From NCBI RefSeq assembly GCF_007994985.1, contig NZ_VOQF01000002.1, positions 1 to 64,000 on the forward strand: a DNA stretch of 64,000 nucleotides, written 5' to 3'. Of this stretch, positions 18,875-28,565 are shown piece after piece; the stretch's first letter is position 1; the number at the start of each line of letters is the position of its first letter. Under the pieces are notes generated by a model. It searched no databases. It was not told the DNA's origin and saw only the letters and a program-made list of their open reading frames with translations. The position numbers were made by a program, and so were the translations under genes. The stretch is from Metabacillus litoralis (GTDB lineage: Bacteria; Bacillota; Bacilli; Bacillales; Bacillaceae).

Positions 18875-19825
18875 ATGTCAAATCAAAATAAGCCCGCATA
18901 TGGTGGGCAAGCTGTTATTGAAGGAGTTATGTTTGGTGGCAAACATCATTATGTAACAGCCATTCGCAGAAATGATGAATCCATTGATTATTTTCATGTA
19001 CCTAGAAAAAAGCAAAATGCATTAACAAAACTAAAGAAAATTCCTTTCTTACGTGGAATTGTCGCAATTATTGAAGCTAGTGCTAATGGATCGAAGCATT
19101 TGAATTTTTCAACTGAAAGATTTGAAGTTAATCCAGAAGAAGATGAACAAATAATAGAAGAAAAAAAGAAAAATGATTCAAAGCTATCAATGTGGTTAGG
19201 CATTGCAGCTGTTGGTGTTCTATCATTTTTCTTTGGTAAAGTCATTTTTACACTACTACCTGTTTTCCTAGCAGAATTTTTACGACCTCTAGTACCGTCA
19301 GATTTTGGGCAAATCGCAGTCGAAGGCGCTTTCAAACTATTATTATTACTAGCATATATATATGCTATCTCCTTTACACCATTAATTAGACGTGTTTTTC
19401 AATATCATGGTGCAGAACATAAAGTAATAAATGCTTATGAAAGTAACTTATCTCTAACTGTCGAAAACGTACAGAACAGTTCTCGTTTACATTACAGATG
19501 TGGCAGTAGCTTTATCTTATTTACTGTTATTGTTGGTGTATTTGTTTATACACTAGTCCCTACTGAACCATTATGGTCAAGGGTTGTTAATCGTTTAGCA
19601 TTAATCCCTGTAGTACTTGGAATTTCCTTTGAAGTTTTACAGCTTACGAACAAAGTTCGTGATCTTCCTGTATTAAGATATTTAGGCTATCCTGGATTAT
19701 GGTTACAATTATTAACAACAAAAGAACCTACAAATGACCAAGTTGAGGTAGCAATTGCTAGCTTCAATGAACTTTTACGTATGGAAAAAGAGACAGAAAC
19801 AGCATCTTCTGAACAAATTGTTTAA
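18875..19825 (+). CDS. yqhQ: DUF1385 membrane protein YqhQ
   Basis: The 316-residue protein starts AYGGQAVIEGVMFGGKHHYVTAIR at about 7-30, the hallmark of the DUF1385 family, and has the second block RVFQYHGAEHKVINAYE (about 180-196) and HYRCGSSFIL. Three or four membrane segments lie in the middle and C-terminal parts (near 112-132, 147-170, 215-232, 238-258). A charged acidic-basic loop occupies about 85-105. The biochemical role is not established. yqhP follows after nine bases. Confidence 0.88.
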   Translation: MSNQNKPAYGGQAVIEGVMFGGKHHYVTAIRRNDESIDYFHVPRKKQNALTKLKKIPFLRGIVAIIEASANGSKHLNFSTERFEVNPEEDEQIIEEKKKNDSKLSMWLGIAAVGVLSFFFGKVIFTLLPVFLAEFLRPLVPSDFGQIAVEGAFKLLLLLAYIYAISFTPLIRRVFQYHGAEHKVINAYESNLSLTVENVQNSSRLHYRCGSSFILFTVIVGVFVYTLVPTEPLWSRVVNRLALIPVVLGISFEVLQLTNKVRDLPVLRYLGYPGLWLQLLTTKEPTNDQVEVAIASFNELLRMEKETETASSEQIV

Positions 19826-19867
19826 CTTCAACATTTGTTGACTGGTATCCTTATTGGAGGTGGTTTT

Positions 19868-20245
19868 ATGAATCGACGCATGAACGGTGTTGTCTTGGTT
19901 ATCATTTCATTAGGTATAATAGGTGTAATTACAACATTAGTATCAGATCCATTATGGCTATTGAAACAAATTGCTATTTATACAGTTTTAGCTGGCGCTA
20001 TTTATCTAATTTATCGCCTTTTTATGAAAAAGCGAATGGGAAAAGAAAATACTTCCTATGCGAAAGCAGTTAAACAATCAAAAAAACGCTATGATGACCG
20101 CAATACCCGTGCTTCAAATGTTAAAAATATTTCACAAGTAAAAAGATCATCAAAAACCTCTGCAGTTAAGAAGAAAAAACAGCCATCCCATTTAACCGTT
20201 ATTGAAGGAAAAAAAGGCAAAAAGAAAAATCGAGCATTTTTCTAA
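19868..20245 (+). CDS. yqhP: Small basic membrane protein YqhP
   Basis: From the ATG at 19868, behind GGAGGTGGTTTT, the protein is 125 residues. Two adjacent membrane segments (about 6-25 and 32-52) precede a strongly basic tail rich in Lys (KKKKQPSHLTVIEGKKGKKKN), suited to binding nucleic acid or acidic membrane lipid. Order and layout match YqhP. It is convergent with yqhO, overlapping its end by four bases. Confidence 0.85.
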   Translation: MNRRMNGVVLVIISLGIIGVITTLVSDPLWLLKQIAIYTVLAGAIYLIYRLFMKKRMGKENTSYAKAVKQSKKRYDDRNTRASNVKNISQVKRSSKTSAVKKKKQPSHLTVIEGKKGKKKNRAFF

Positions 20246-21135
20246 TACGTCCACGTATTTAGAAATTTGTTTGTTCGACTCCTACCTAGCTCAATTAGAG
20301 CTAGTTTTTTTTGTTCGTTCAATTCAAATTCAGTGGTTACAATGTCATCAACAGGAATAAATACAATATCCTTTTCATGACGACTAGATATATGTCTTCC
20401 ATCATGAGCTTCTTTCATCGTTTCAAATAACGCTCCATACATATCAATCGCATTTGTTATTTTCTTTTTCATTCGATCTTTTTCACTTGAGCTAAGCTTA
20501 ATACCAAGTACAGGTCGTGTTATTTTATAAGGCTTTTCAGATTGGTAAAATAGCCAAATAGGAAAATTACTAAGCACACCACCGTCACAAACTATATTAA
20601 CACCAGATGAAGTAGTCAGCTTTACCGGCTCAAAAAAATAAGGTAAACTGCAGCTCATTCTAATTGCTCTAGCGACCGAAAACGAATCTGGATTGATGCC
20701 ATATTCAACAAGATCATCTGGTAAGACTATTAACCGTCCATTGGTCAAATCTGAAGCAACAACTCTTAAACTTCCCGGTGGAATATCTGCAAAAGTAGAA
20801 ATCCCTTTTGCCTTAAGCTTTGATATAAGCCACTCCTCAAGTTTAACGCCTCGATATAAACCTAAGTTCCAATAAAGAGAAATCCATTCTGTAAAAGGGA
20901 GTGATAACAAGGATTTACGCTTATCTAAAAATGTTTTCAAATCAATTTCATCCATTAACTCGAGTATTTCATCACTTGTATATCCTGCAATAATAAACGA
21001 GGCGATGATTGAGCCAGCACTTGTTCCAGCAAGACGTTTAAATGTAAAGCCGCGTTTTTCTATTTCCTTATAAGCACCAATAAGCGCAAAGCCTTTAATT
21101 CCACCGCCTGAGAAAACACCATCAATATACATCAT
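20242..21135 (-). CDS. yqhO: Patatin-like phospholipase YqhO
   Basis: The protein is a patatin-family serine hydrolase, likely acting on membrane lipids. It has the oxyanion-hole loop GGGIKG at 10-15, the nucleophile elbow GTSAG at 37-41 (Ser39) and the dyad Asp in CDGG near 190. The 297 residues are typical of bacterial patatins of the RssA/YqhO type, and no signal peptide is present. Substrate is unknown. Confidence 0.92.
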   Translation of the reverse strand: MMYIDGVFSGGGIKGFALIGAYKEIEKRGFTFKRLAGTSAGSIIASFIIAGYTSDEILELMDEIDLKTFLDKRKSLLSLPFTEWISLYWNLGLYRGVKLEEWLISKLKAKGISTFADIPPGSLRVVASDLTNGRLIVLPDDLVEYGINPDSFSVARAIRMSCSLPYFFEPVKLTTSSGVNIVCDGGVLSNFPIWLFYQSEKPYKITRPVLGIKLSSSEKDRMKKKITNAIDMYGALFETMKEAHDGRHISSRHEKDIVFIPVDDIVTTEFELNEQKKLALIELGRSRTNKFLNTWTY

Positions 21136-21310
21136 CTCTCCCCCCTCATATATAGTGTAAGTACTCTAGTTAGAAAATAGACCATTAAGGAGCTATTATA
21201 AGATGTTAAAAGCTATTCCAGACAGCACACAATGTAAATGTCAATGCTGGATTGAAACCAAATGCGAATTAAAAAACGAGGATGGGACATAAGTATTTAC
21301 CCCAATGAAA

Positions 21311-21364
21311 AACCCGAATTATTAGGTGATATGTCAATTAAACATTCGCCTAACAGTTCGGGTT
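21311..21364. terminator. Long hairpin, likely terminator of the dpp operon
   Basis: AACCCGAA (21311-21318) pairs with TTCGGGTT (21357-21364), then TTAGGTGA with TCGCCTAA and ATGT with ACAT. T-runs flank it on both strands. It lies nearly 290 bases past the dppC stop, but no closer terminator is visible. Confidence 0.55.
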
Positions 21365-21411
21365 TTTATTTGGAGTCTTCAATGTTTTTTGATTTTGCAT
21401 ACTATTTTTAA

Positions 21412-21556
21412 GAACTAGTGTAATGGAGCGGAAGACATTTGACTCCTGCGGGTGCAGAGGAAAGGCTCTAGACCCCACAGGTGCGCAGCTTACGAGGAGG
21501 CTTAGCTTCCTCCCCGGCGAATCTTATGTCTGCAGCGCAATGGAACGAACTTGTTT
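21412..21556 (+). repeat. ~130-bp palindromic intergenic repeat, copy 5
   Basis: It has TAATGGAGCGGAAGACATTTG, GACTCCTGCGGG, GACCCCACAGGTGCGC and GAGGAGGCTTAGC, with the right arm GCGCAATGGAACGAAC. It is nested within the composite element at 21277-21625. Confidence 0.8.
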
Positions 21557-21650
21557 CTTTCAACTTAACTGAATTTAGGTTTATTCGTCTTTTTGAATGA
21601 TTTCTTTAATTATGTCCCAGCCTCGCTCATGATTTTTATCGCATTCAATA

Positions 21651-22547
21651 TTACTGCTTCATTTTAGGATCTAAAACATCTCTTAGACCATCTCCCATTA
21701 AATTAAATCCTAGCACAGTTAACATGATCGCAAGTCCAGGAAAGAAAAGGGTCCATGGAGCTTGTACGAGATATTGTTTTGAATCTGATAGCATTTTTCC
21801 CCATTCTGGTGTTGGCGCTTGTGCCCCTAAACCTAAAAACCCAAGTGCTGCCGCTTCAATAATGGCAGTAGCAATCGCTAAGGTTGCTTGAACAATAATC
21901 GGTGTCATACTGTTAGGTAGAATATGGCTAAATAATATTCTAGCATCTCTCATCCCTACAGCTCTGGCAGACAATATATATTCCTCCTGCTTGACACTCA
22001 ACACCTTCGATCGGACAAGACGACCAAAATTCGGAATATTAATAATAGCAATCGCTATCAATGCATTTTGCAAGGATGGACCAAGTATAGCTACAACTGC
22101 TATTGCAAGCAAAATACTAGGAAACGCTAACATTATATCAAATATTCGAGAAATAATCGCATCCACCCATTTGCCATAATACCCTGCGATGATGCCAAGT
22201 ATTGTACCAAAAATAGCAGAGCCTAACACAGAGAAAAATCCGACCCATAAAGATATCCTTGCACCATATAAAATTCTTGACAAGATATCTCGTCCAAAAT
22301 CATCTGTTCCTAGCCAATGCTCACTTGATGGAGCTAATAAACGTTTGGATAACTCTTGGTCTTTAAAACCATATGGAGCAATTAAAGGTGCAATAATGGC
22401 AAGGATGATAAAAAATATAACAATTCCTAAACCAACAACAGCTAATTTATTTTTACAAAACGCCTGCCAAGCCTCTTTCCATGGTGGTGTAACACTTTCC
22501 TCTATTTGTGGAGGCACACTTTGGGTGTTTTTTGCTAACTCAGCCAT
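21651..22547 (-). CDS. dppC: Peptide ABC transporter permease (DppC/OppC type)
   Basis: This inner-membrane permease is the second channel half of the importer. The 298-residue protein has an N-terminal cytoplasmic stretch with PPWKEAWQAFCKNKLAVVG (the OppC_N domain), then about six membrane helices. The EAA loop near 190-215 (RSKVLSVKQEEYILSARAVG) contacts the ATPases. FLGLGAQAPTPEWGKML is typical of DppC. It is the last gene of the D-F-A-B-C operon, 27 bases after dppB. Confidence 0.93.
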   Translation of the reverse strand: MAELAKNTQSVPPQIEESVTPPWKEAWQAFCKNKLAVVGLGIVIFFIILAIIAPLIAPYGFKDQELSKRLLAPSSEHWLGTDDFGRDILSRILYGARISLWVGFFSVLGSAIFGTILGIIAGYYGKWVDAIISRIFDIMLAFPSILLAIAVVAILGPSLQNALIAIAIINIPNFGRLVRSKVLSVKQEEYILSARAVGMRDARILFSHILPNSMTPIIVQATLAIATAIIEAAALGFLGLGAQAPTPEWGKMLSDSKQYLVQAPWTLFFPGLAIMLTVLGFNLMGDGLRDVLDPKMKQ

Positions 22548-22574
22548 TTCAATCCCCCCTTATCTACGTCTACG

Positions 22575-23582
22575 TTATTGGTGATATTTGATTCTTGGAT
22601 CTACAACAGCATACAAAAGGTCGACAATTAAATTGATCATGACAAATATTGCTGCAATAAATAAAATACCTGATTGAATAACAGGATAATCACGATATCC
22701 AATAGCATCATATAAATATCTTCCAACACCAGGCCAGCCAAAGATTGTTTCTGTCAAAATCGCTCCACCTAATAAAAGTCCTGTTTGTAAGCCAATTACT
22801 GTTAATACAGGTATAATGGCATTTTTTAAAGAATGCTTGTATACAACCCAAAACATTTTAAGACCTTTAGCTCTAGCCGTACGAATATAATCAGACTTCA
22901 TCACTTCTAGCATTGTTGATCGAGTCATTCTGGCTATAATAGCCATTGGAATTGTCGCTAATGCTACACTTGGTAAAATGATATGTTTTATGACAACCCA
23001 TAACTGATCAAATCTACCTTGAATTAGCGTATCAATAATATATATATTTGTAATGGCTGATACTGGATCTCGTACATCCTCTCTACCTGTTGAAGGTAAC
23101 CAACCTAATTCTATCGAAAACGCCCATTGCTCCATTAATCCTAACCAAAAAATTGGCATCGATACTCCAACTAATGCAAGAATCATTGCAAGATAATCAA
23201 ACCACGAATTTGAAAACCACGCACTTATAATTCCAGCATTCACACCAATAAAAACAGCGATAATCATGGCTACAACGGTTAATTCAATGGTTGCTGCTAG
23301 ATAGGGCCATATTTCCTCATTAATCGGGCCTCTAGTTCTTAATGAAGTTCCTAGATCTCCTGCAAATAACGCTTTAATATAATCCCCGTATTGGATATAC
23401 CAAGGTTTATCTAAACCTAATTCCCTTGTTAATGTAGCAATGGCCTCTTTCGTAGCCTTTTGTCCAAGAATAACCTGTGCTGGATCTCCTGGAATCGCAC
23501 GTATAATAGCAAAAACAACTAAAGTCATGCCAAACAGAACAGGTATAAGTGAAAAAACACGACGGATTGTATATGAAAACAT
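22575..23582 (-). CDS. dppB: Peptide ABC transporter permease (DppB/OppB type)
   Basis: The first permease half, 335 residues from the ATG at 23582 (AAAGAGGTGAG upstream; an eight-codon longer frame is rejected because it spans that site). It begins MFSYTIRRVFSLIPVLFGMT, the standard OppB N-terminal helix, followed by PGDPA and six membrane segments. The EAA loop RSTMLEVMKSDYIRTARAKG lies near 220-240, and the protein ends VVDPRIKYHQ. A hairpin precedes it in the dppA-dppB spacer. Confidence 0.93.
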   Translation of the reverse strand: MFSYTIRRVFSLIPVLFGMTLVVFAIIRAIPGDPAQVILGQKATKEAIATLTRELGLDKPWYIQYGDYIKALFAGDLGTSLRTRGPINEEIWPYLAATIELTVVAMIIAVFIGVNAGIISAWFSNSWFDYLAMILALVGVSMPIFWLGLMEQWAFSIELGWLPSTGREDVRDPVSAITNIYIIDTLIQGRFDQLWVVIKHIILPSVALATIPMAIIARMTRSTMLEVMKSDYIRTARAKGLKMFWVVYKHSLKNAIIPVLTVIGLQTGLLLGGAILTETIFGWPGVGRYLYDAIGYRDYPVIQSGILFIAAIFVMINLIVDLLYAVVDPRIKYHQ

Positions 23583-23785
23583 ATTGCTCACCTCTTTTTT
23601 AGGCACTGTTAATTTATTATTGATCTTTAAACGGGAAACTTGGAACTAACATCACAATCACTTATAACTAGTAATAAAAAGATTAATTAGCACCTGCAAG
23701 AGAGACTTCTCTCCTCACCCACTATGATCATCAATAAAAATCAACAGAGATTTTTATAAAATCTTTCCCACTAAATTTCTCCTTA

Positions 23786-23809
23786 ATAAAAGGGGAGTCA
23801 AAACTCCCC
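23786..23809 (-). terminator. Hairpin between dppA and dppB
   Basis: GGGGAGT (23792-23798) pairs with ACTCCCC (23803-23809). The minus strand continues TTTTATT. Sitting just after the binding-protein gene, it should let only part of the transcripts continue into dppB, giving excess binding protein over permease. Confidence 0.75.
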
Positions 23810-23820
23810 CCTCTTCAAGA

Positions 23821-25434
23821 TTATTTGAATTCAACATTTGTTAAAGCTTCAGAGCCAGTTGGATGTGGTAAATAGTTGATAAGATCACTTGCTCCTGCTA
23901 ATAACGGTGTTGAGTGAACCAATGGTACCCATGGTGCATCATCATGAATAATCTCTTGAGCTTGCTTGTATAATTCATTACGTTTAGCTTGATCCGTTTC
24001 TGTTTGAGCTTGAATTAAAACATCATGTAATTCGTCATTACTATAGTAAGAATAGTTGTTACTTCCAATACTATCTTTATCTAATAAAGTATATAAGAAG
24101 TTATCTGGGTCACCATTGTCACCAGTCCAACCTAACATGTATGCATCAAACTCACCTTTAGATGCTTTATCTAAATAAGTAGCCCAATCAACTGATTGGA
24201 TTTCTGCTTTAACGCCAATTTCACTAAATGATGCCTGAATAACTTCGGCTACTTTCATACCTTCTGGCATATACGGTCGTGCTACTGGCATTGCCCATAA
24301 ATCCATTTCAAATCCATCTTCATATCCTGCTTCTGCAAGTAATTCTTTAGCTTTCTCTAAATCATATGGATAATCTTCAATATCATCGTTATAGCCTTCA
24401 ACAGATGGCGGCATTGCATTTTTAGCTGCTTCTGCTTTACCACCATAGAAAGCATCAATGATTGCTTTTTTATCCACGGCATGGTTCAGAGCTTGTCGAA
24501 CAAGCTTATTGTCAAATGGTGGACGATTAGTTGTAAAACCTAAGTACCCAACATTCATCGATGGACGCTCAATTAATTGAAGCTGATCATTACCTGTAAC
24601 AGTTGCTTCATCAGAGTTATTTACACCATCCATCAAATCAATTTCTCCATTTGTCAACGCATTTAATCGAGCAGAATTTTCAGGTATAACACGGAATATA
24701 ACTTGACTTAATTTCGGTAATCCTTCTTGCCAATAATCTCCGTTCTTTTCAAGAACAATGCGATCATTTTGCTTCCATTCTACAAATTTAAATGGACCTG
24801 TACCGACTGGAGTTTCCCTGAACTTATCTCCATGCTCTTCAACAGCTGCTGGACTAGCCATTCCAAATGGTGACATAGCTAAATTCTTTAAAAATGGAGC
24901 TTGTGGTCTATTAAGGACAAATTTAACTGTGAACTCATCTTCAGCTGTAATTGACTCAATTACATGCCCTTCTTCACCTTTAAAGCCACCAAACATCGTA
25001 TAATAAGGGAAATCATCTGCATTTCCATTCATCCAACGTTCAAAGTTAAAAACAACTGCTTCAGCATTAAAGTCTGTTCCATCATGGAATTTAACTCCTT
25101 GACGCAGCTTTAAAGTGTAAGTTAGCGCATCGTCTGATACTTCCCATGTTTCAGCAAGTCCAGGATGTAAAGTTGTATCTTGTTCACCATACTCTACAAG
25201 TGTTTCAAAAATATTTTCAGTTACCTTGAAGGTTTCACCTTCAGTTGTTGTGATCGGATCTAATGATGTTGAATCTCCACCACGCCCAAATACAAGTGTA
25301 TCTTTTTTAGCTTCTTCTTTAGCTGGTTGTTTCTCCCCTTCAGCTTCATTGTTTGTGTTACTACTACAGCCCACTAATAGCATACTTAATGCTAAAAAAG
25401 AAACTAGTAATAACCTGAATGATTTCTTTGTCAT
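23821..25434 (-). CDS. dppA: Peptide-binding lipoprotein (DppA-like SBP, family 5)
   Basis: This is the extracellular substrate-binding lipoprotein. A signal peptide with lipobox LVGC places the lipidated Cys at 23. After an Asn/Glu/Lys-rich linker comes a cluster C binding fold, with TYTLKLRQGVKFHDGTDFNA, VGTGPFKFVEWKQND, LWAMPVARPYMPEG and MLGWTGDNGDPDNFLYTL. These stretches resemble E. coli DppA more than OppA, so dipeptides (or haem) are the more likely cargo; this is inference. Length 537. Confidence 0.93.
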   Translation of the reverse strand: MTKKSFRLLLVSFLALSMLLVGCSSNTNNEAEGEKQPAKEEAKKDTLVFGRGGDSTSLDPITTTEGETFKVTENIFETLVEYGEQDTTLHPGLAETWEVSDDALTYTLKLRQGVKFHDGTDFNAEAVVFNFERWMNGNADDFPYYTMFGGFKGEEGHVIESITAEDEFTVKFVLNRPQAPFLKNLAMSPFGMASPAAVEEHGDKFRETPVGTGPFKFVEWKQNDRIVLEKNGDYWQEGLPKLSQVIFRVIPENSARLNALTNGEIDLMDGVNNSDEATVTGNDQLQLIERPSMNVGYLGFTTNRPPFDNKLVRQALNHAVDKKAIIDAFYGGKAEAAKNAMPPSVEGYNDDIEDYPYDLEKAKELLAEAGYEDGFEMDLWAMPVARPYMPEGMKVAEVIQASFSEIGVKAEIQSVDWATYLDKASKGEFDAYMLGWTGDNGDPDNFLYTLLDKDSIGSNNYSYYSNDELHDVLIQAQTETDQAKRNELYKQAQEIIHDDAPWVPLVHSTPLLAGASDLINYLPHPTGSEALTNVEFK

Positions 25435-25482
25435 CTGTAATTACCCCCAATATTTTATTTAATTTATCATAATTGCACCATA

Positions 25483-26451
25483 TCAATTTTTGTAAAGATG
25501 ACATGCTACATAATGACCATCAATGCTTCGATATTCTGGTCGAGTTGTTTTACACATATCCATACATTCAGGGCACCTTGTATGAAAAGCACATCCAGAA
25601 GGTGGATTTGATGGACTCGGTATTTCCCCAGAAATAGTTATTCTTTCTCGTTTAATCTCAGGATCAGCTATTGGCACTGCAGAAAGCAACGCCTTCGTAT
25701 AAGGATGAAGTGGGTTATTATAAAGCTCCTCACTATCAGATAATTCTATTAATCTACCTAAATACATAACACCCACACGATCACTTATATGGCGAACAAC
25801 ACCAAGATCATGTGCTATAAATAGATAAGTTAGTTGAAATTCATTTTGGATATCCTTCATTAAATTTAAAACCTGAGCTTGAATTGAAACATCCAAAGCA
25901 GATACAGGCTCATCAGCAATAATTAACTTAGGCTTCGTCATCAATGCCTTTGCTATCCCAATTCGTTGACGCTGACCACCACTAAATTGATGAGGATATC
26001 GTCTTGCATGGTAACTACTTAGTCCTACAATATCGAGCATTTCTTGAACCCTTTTCTTTCGCTCCTCTTTAGTCCCAATTCCATGGACAATAAGAGGCTC
26101 CTCAAGAATTTTGCCGATCGAATGTCGTGGATTTAATGACGCATAAGGATCTTGAAAAACCATTTGTATATCTCTACGAGTTTTTCTTAATTCAGATTTT
26201 GTCATACTCGTAATCTCTTTATCTTCAAACAAGATCCTTCCATCACTTGCTTCAATTAATCGCATGAGAAGTCGACCAGTTGTTGATTTCCCACAACCAC
26301 TTTCACCAACAATTCCAAGAGTCTCTCCTTTTTTTACAAAAAAAGAAATATCATCTACAGCCTTTACTTCCCCCGTCTTTTTACCAAAAATACCACCTGT
26401 TATTGGGAAATATTTTTTCAACCCATTAACTTCAAGAAGTAACTCCGACAT
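25483..26451 (-). CDS. dppF: Peptide ABC transporter ATP-binding protein (DppF type)
   Basis: One of two ATPases of the importer. The 322-residue protein (ATG 26451, nine bases from GGGGG) has Walker A GESGCGKST near 49-57, the signature FSGGQRQR and Walker B LIIADEPVSALD. The C-terminal oligopeptide-transporter extension has the cysteines CAFHTRCPECMDMC that can hold an iron-sulfur cluster in DppD/F-type ATPases. It overlaps dppD by 20 bases. Confidence 0.93.
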   Translation of the reverse strand: MSELLLEVNGLKKYFPITGGIFGKKTGEVKAVDDISFFVKKGETLGIVGESGCGKSTTGRLLMRLIEASDGRILFEDKEITSMTKSELRKTRRDIQMVFQDPYASLNPRHSIGKILEEPLIVHGIGTKEERKKRVQEMLDIVGLSSYHARRYPHQFSGGQRQRIGIAKALMTKPKLIIADEPVSALDVSIQAQVLNLMKDIQNEFQLTYLFIAHDLGVVRHISDRVGVMYLGRLIELSDSEELYNNPLHPYTKALLSAVPIADPEIKRERITISGEIPSPSNPPSGCAFHTRCPECMDMCKTTRPEYRSIDGHYVACHLYKN

Positions 26452-27445
26452 TTTCATCAGCCCCCTCTTTCACTTGATGAAGGAAGCATCTTACATGGTG
26501 ACCCTGTTTTTCCATGTTATATAAATCAGGTGTGCTTTCATAACATGGACCGAAAACTTCCTCACATCTTGCTGCAAATCGGCAGCCTTGTTCAATACTT
26601 CCTGGTCTAGGAACATTTCCAGGGATACTATATAGTCTTTCTTTCTTACCTCTAATATCAGGAACTGATTTAAGCAAACCTTTTGTATACGGATGCTTTG
26701 GATCTTTTAAAATGGTATGTACATCACCTTGTTCAACAATCTGCCCTGAATACATAACAAGGACTCTATCACAGATCTCAGCAACAACTCCTAGATCATG
26801 TGTTATAAAGATAATTGATGTATTCATCTTTTCATTTAAATCCTTCATAAGTGTTAAAATTTGTGCTTGAATTGTTACATCTAATGCGGTTGTAGGCTCG
26901 TCTGCTATTAAAACTTGTGGATCACAAGCCATAGCCATAGCAATCATTACTCTTTGTCTCATACCACCAGATAGCTGATGAGGATATTCATTAATAATTT
27001 CTTCTGCCCGCGGTATTCCGACTAATTTAAGTAATGTAACCGTTCGATCTTTAGATTCTTTTTTTGATAGTTTCGTATGTAGCTTTAACGCTTCAATTAA
27101 TTGATTACCAATCGTAAACAAGGGATTCAGCGATGTCATTGGTTCTTGAAAAATCATAGAAATTTGATTTCCTCTAATTTTCCTCATTTCTTTCTCGTTA
27201 AGCTTTGTTAAATCTTTTCCATCAAATAAGATCTCTCCTCGTTCCATTTTTCCAGGTGGACTTGGAATTAATCCCATTGTTGAAAGAGAAGTAACACTTT
27301 TACCACTACCTGATTCGCCAACAATGCCTAATATCTCTCCCTCTCTTAGATCAAAACTAACTCCATCTACTGCAGGGACTAACTTTTTTTCAGATTGAAA
27401 TGATACCTTCAAGTCTTTTATTTGAAGCATTTGTTTATTCTTCAC
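26432..27445 (-). CDS. dppD: Peptide ABC transporter ATP-binding protein (DppD type)
   Basis: First gene of the operon. I chose GTG at 27445, behind GGTAGGTGATTTA; an upstream frame to 27460 crosses that site. The 337-residue ATPase has Walker A GESGSGKS at 43-50, signature LSGGMRQR, Walker B VLIADEPTTALD and the terminal Cys-containing block CRFAARCEEVFGPC. The gene order D-F-A-B-C is that of the B. subtilis app operon, although the binding protein is DppA-like. Confidence 0.92.
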   Translation of the reverse strand: MKNKQMLQIKDLKVSFQSEKKLVPAVDGVSFDLREGEILGIVGESGSGKSVTSLSTMGLIPSPPGKMERGEILFDGKDLTKLNEKEMRKIRGNQISMIFQEPMTSLNPLFTIGNQLIEALKLHTKLSKKESKDRTVTLLKLVGIPRAEEIINEYPHQLSGGMRQRVMIAMAMACDPQVLIADEPTTALDVTIQAQILTLMKDLNEKMNTSIIFITHDLGVVAEICDRVLVMYSGQIVEQGDVHTILKDPKHPYTKGLLKSVPDIRGKKERLYSIPGNVPRPGSIEQGCRFAARCEEVFGPCYESTPDLYNMEKQGHHVRCFLHQVKEGADENVGVTS

Positions 27446-27537
27446 TAAATCACCTACCAATTATCGTATAAAAACTTAAAGTTATTAAAATATAATGATT
27501 ATTATTCCATATATAGGTTAACTGTATTGCTATAAAT

Positions 27538-27566
27538 TGTCGAAATAATCTAATAATATTTCGACA
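27538..27566. promoter_or_regulatory. Inverted pair of Spo0A-type boxes upstream of the dpp operon
   Basis: TGTCGAA (27538-27544) and TTCGACA (27560-27566) are exact inverted copies of the 0A-box core, within a longer dyad GTCGAAATA...TATTTCGAC. They lie about 95-120 bases ahead of dppD. Spo0A or another dyad-binding regulator could use this site. Confidence 0.5.
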
Positions 27567-27815
27567 TAAAAACCAAACTCTTTTTTACCACGTTAAAGCA
27601 CAACTACTTCAACGCGTTTGCTTATTTTAGTTTCCAACCAGTCTAGAAAGATATATATAATTTTGGATATGATAGATCTAAACACCACTTTATTGAAATA
27701 ATAATCTGAATAATATTATTATGTCCTCTTCTTATTTTAATGCCTCTAAAAATTCAAACAACACGTTCGTTACATTTTATTCCATATTATATTTTTCAAA
27801 ATAAGTTCAGAAAAT

Positions 27816-27863
27816 AAAAAAGAGCAACAAGTAGTTAAAATTGAACTACTTGTTGCTCTTTTT
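27816..27863 (-). terminator. Terminator of mntR
   Basis: AAAAAGAGCAACAAGTAGTT and AACTACTTGTTGCTCTTTTT form a perfect 20-bp stem around seven bases. The right arm overlaps the mntR stop codon. Confidence 0.9.
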
Positions 27864-28284
27864 ATTGTTCTTCATTATTTTTTTGAATAGTACGTAATGC
27901 ATCAACCCTTTGTTGATCTTCTTCGAAAAATTGAACAAGATCACCAATTCGATCAATGGCATTCCAGCTTAAATGATGTTCAATACCTTCTACATCATCA
28001 TAGATTTTATCCTCATCAACGCCTATTATTTTCAAAAATTGCTCTAGAAGCTCATGACGATATACGAGACGTTTTCCCGTTTTCTTCCCTTTGCTTGTTA
28101 AAACAAGTCCACGGTATTTTTCATAAATTAAATATTCGTCTTTATCTAATTTTTGAACCATTTTTGTGACTGAGGAGGGATGCACAGTTAATGCTTCTGC
28201 TATATCTGAAACACGAGCATATCCTTTTTCTTCTATTAGTAAATATATTTGTTCAATGTAATCTTCCATACTTGGTGTTGGCAT
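27862..28284 (-). CDS. mntR: Manganese-responsive transcriptional repressor MntR
   Basis: MntR is a DtxR-family dimer that represses Mn(II) uptake genes when manganese is bound. From the ATG at 28284 (GGAGGGG upstream) it is 140 residues. The winged helix occupies 1-70 with [19 protein letters not shown] as recognition segment. All six B. subtilis metal ligands fall at the same positions: Asp8, Glu11, His77, Glu99, Glu102 and His103. An in-frame extension to 28326 is rejected. Confidence 0.97.
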   Translation of the reverse strand: MPTPSMEDYIEQIYLLIEEKGYARVSDIAEALTVHPSSVTKMVQKLDKDEYLIYEKYRGLVLTSKGKKTGKRLVYRHELLEQFLKIIGVDEDKIYDDVEGIEHHLSWNAIDRIGDLVQFFEEDQQRVDALRTIQKNNEEQ

Positions 28285-28565
28285 GTGGTCCCCTCCAGAA
28301 TTGCCGATCTGATTAAACGAAATCATATCAATTTTACATGAGTTTGTATGGCTTTACAAGGGGAATACGGTGGGTGGTGTTTGTCTTATTTCAACATTTA
28401 GTAGGCATGAAGAAAGTTAGGTACACTTTGGAGCACCAACTTTGACTTTTTTTGGAAAAAGCAGAAAAAGATCTGACATTTTGCTTAGAGCGTTCATATA
28501 AGGTTAATACTCTATAAATTAAGGATTTGTCTCTTTGAAAACCAAAAGAAGATTATTGTAATAAA

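Larger units (their letters stand above)
21277..21625. repeat. Composite intergenic element bounded by GAGGNTGGGACATAA arms
   Basis: CGAGGATGGGACATAA (21277-21292) and its near inverted copy TTATGTCCCAGCCTCG (21610-21625) flank about 317 bases that contain a long hairpin (21311-21364) and palindromic-repeat copy 5. The TGGGACATAA arm is a recurring intergenic hairpin motif in Gram-positive genomes. Nested repeats suggest repeated insertion at a permissive site. Confidence 0.6.
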
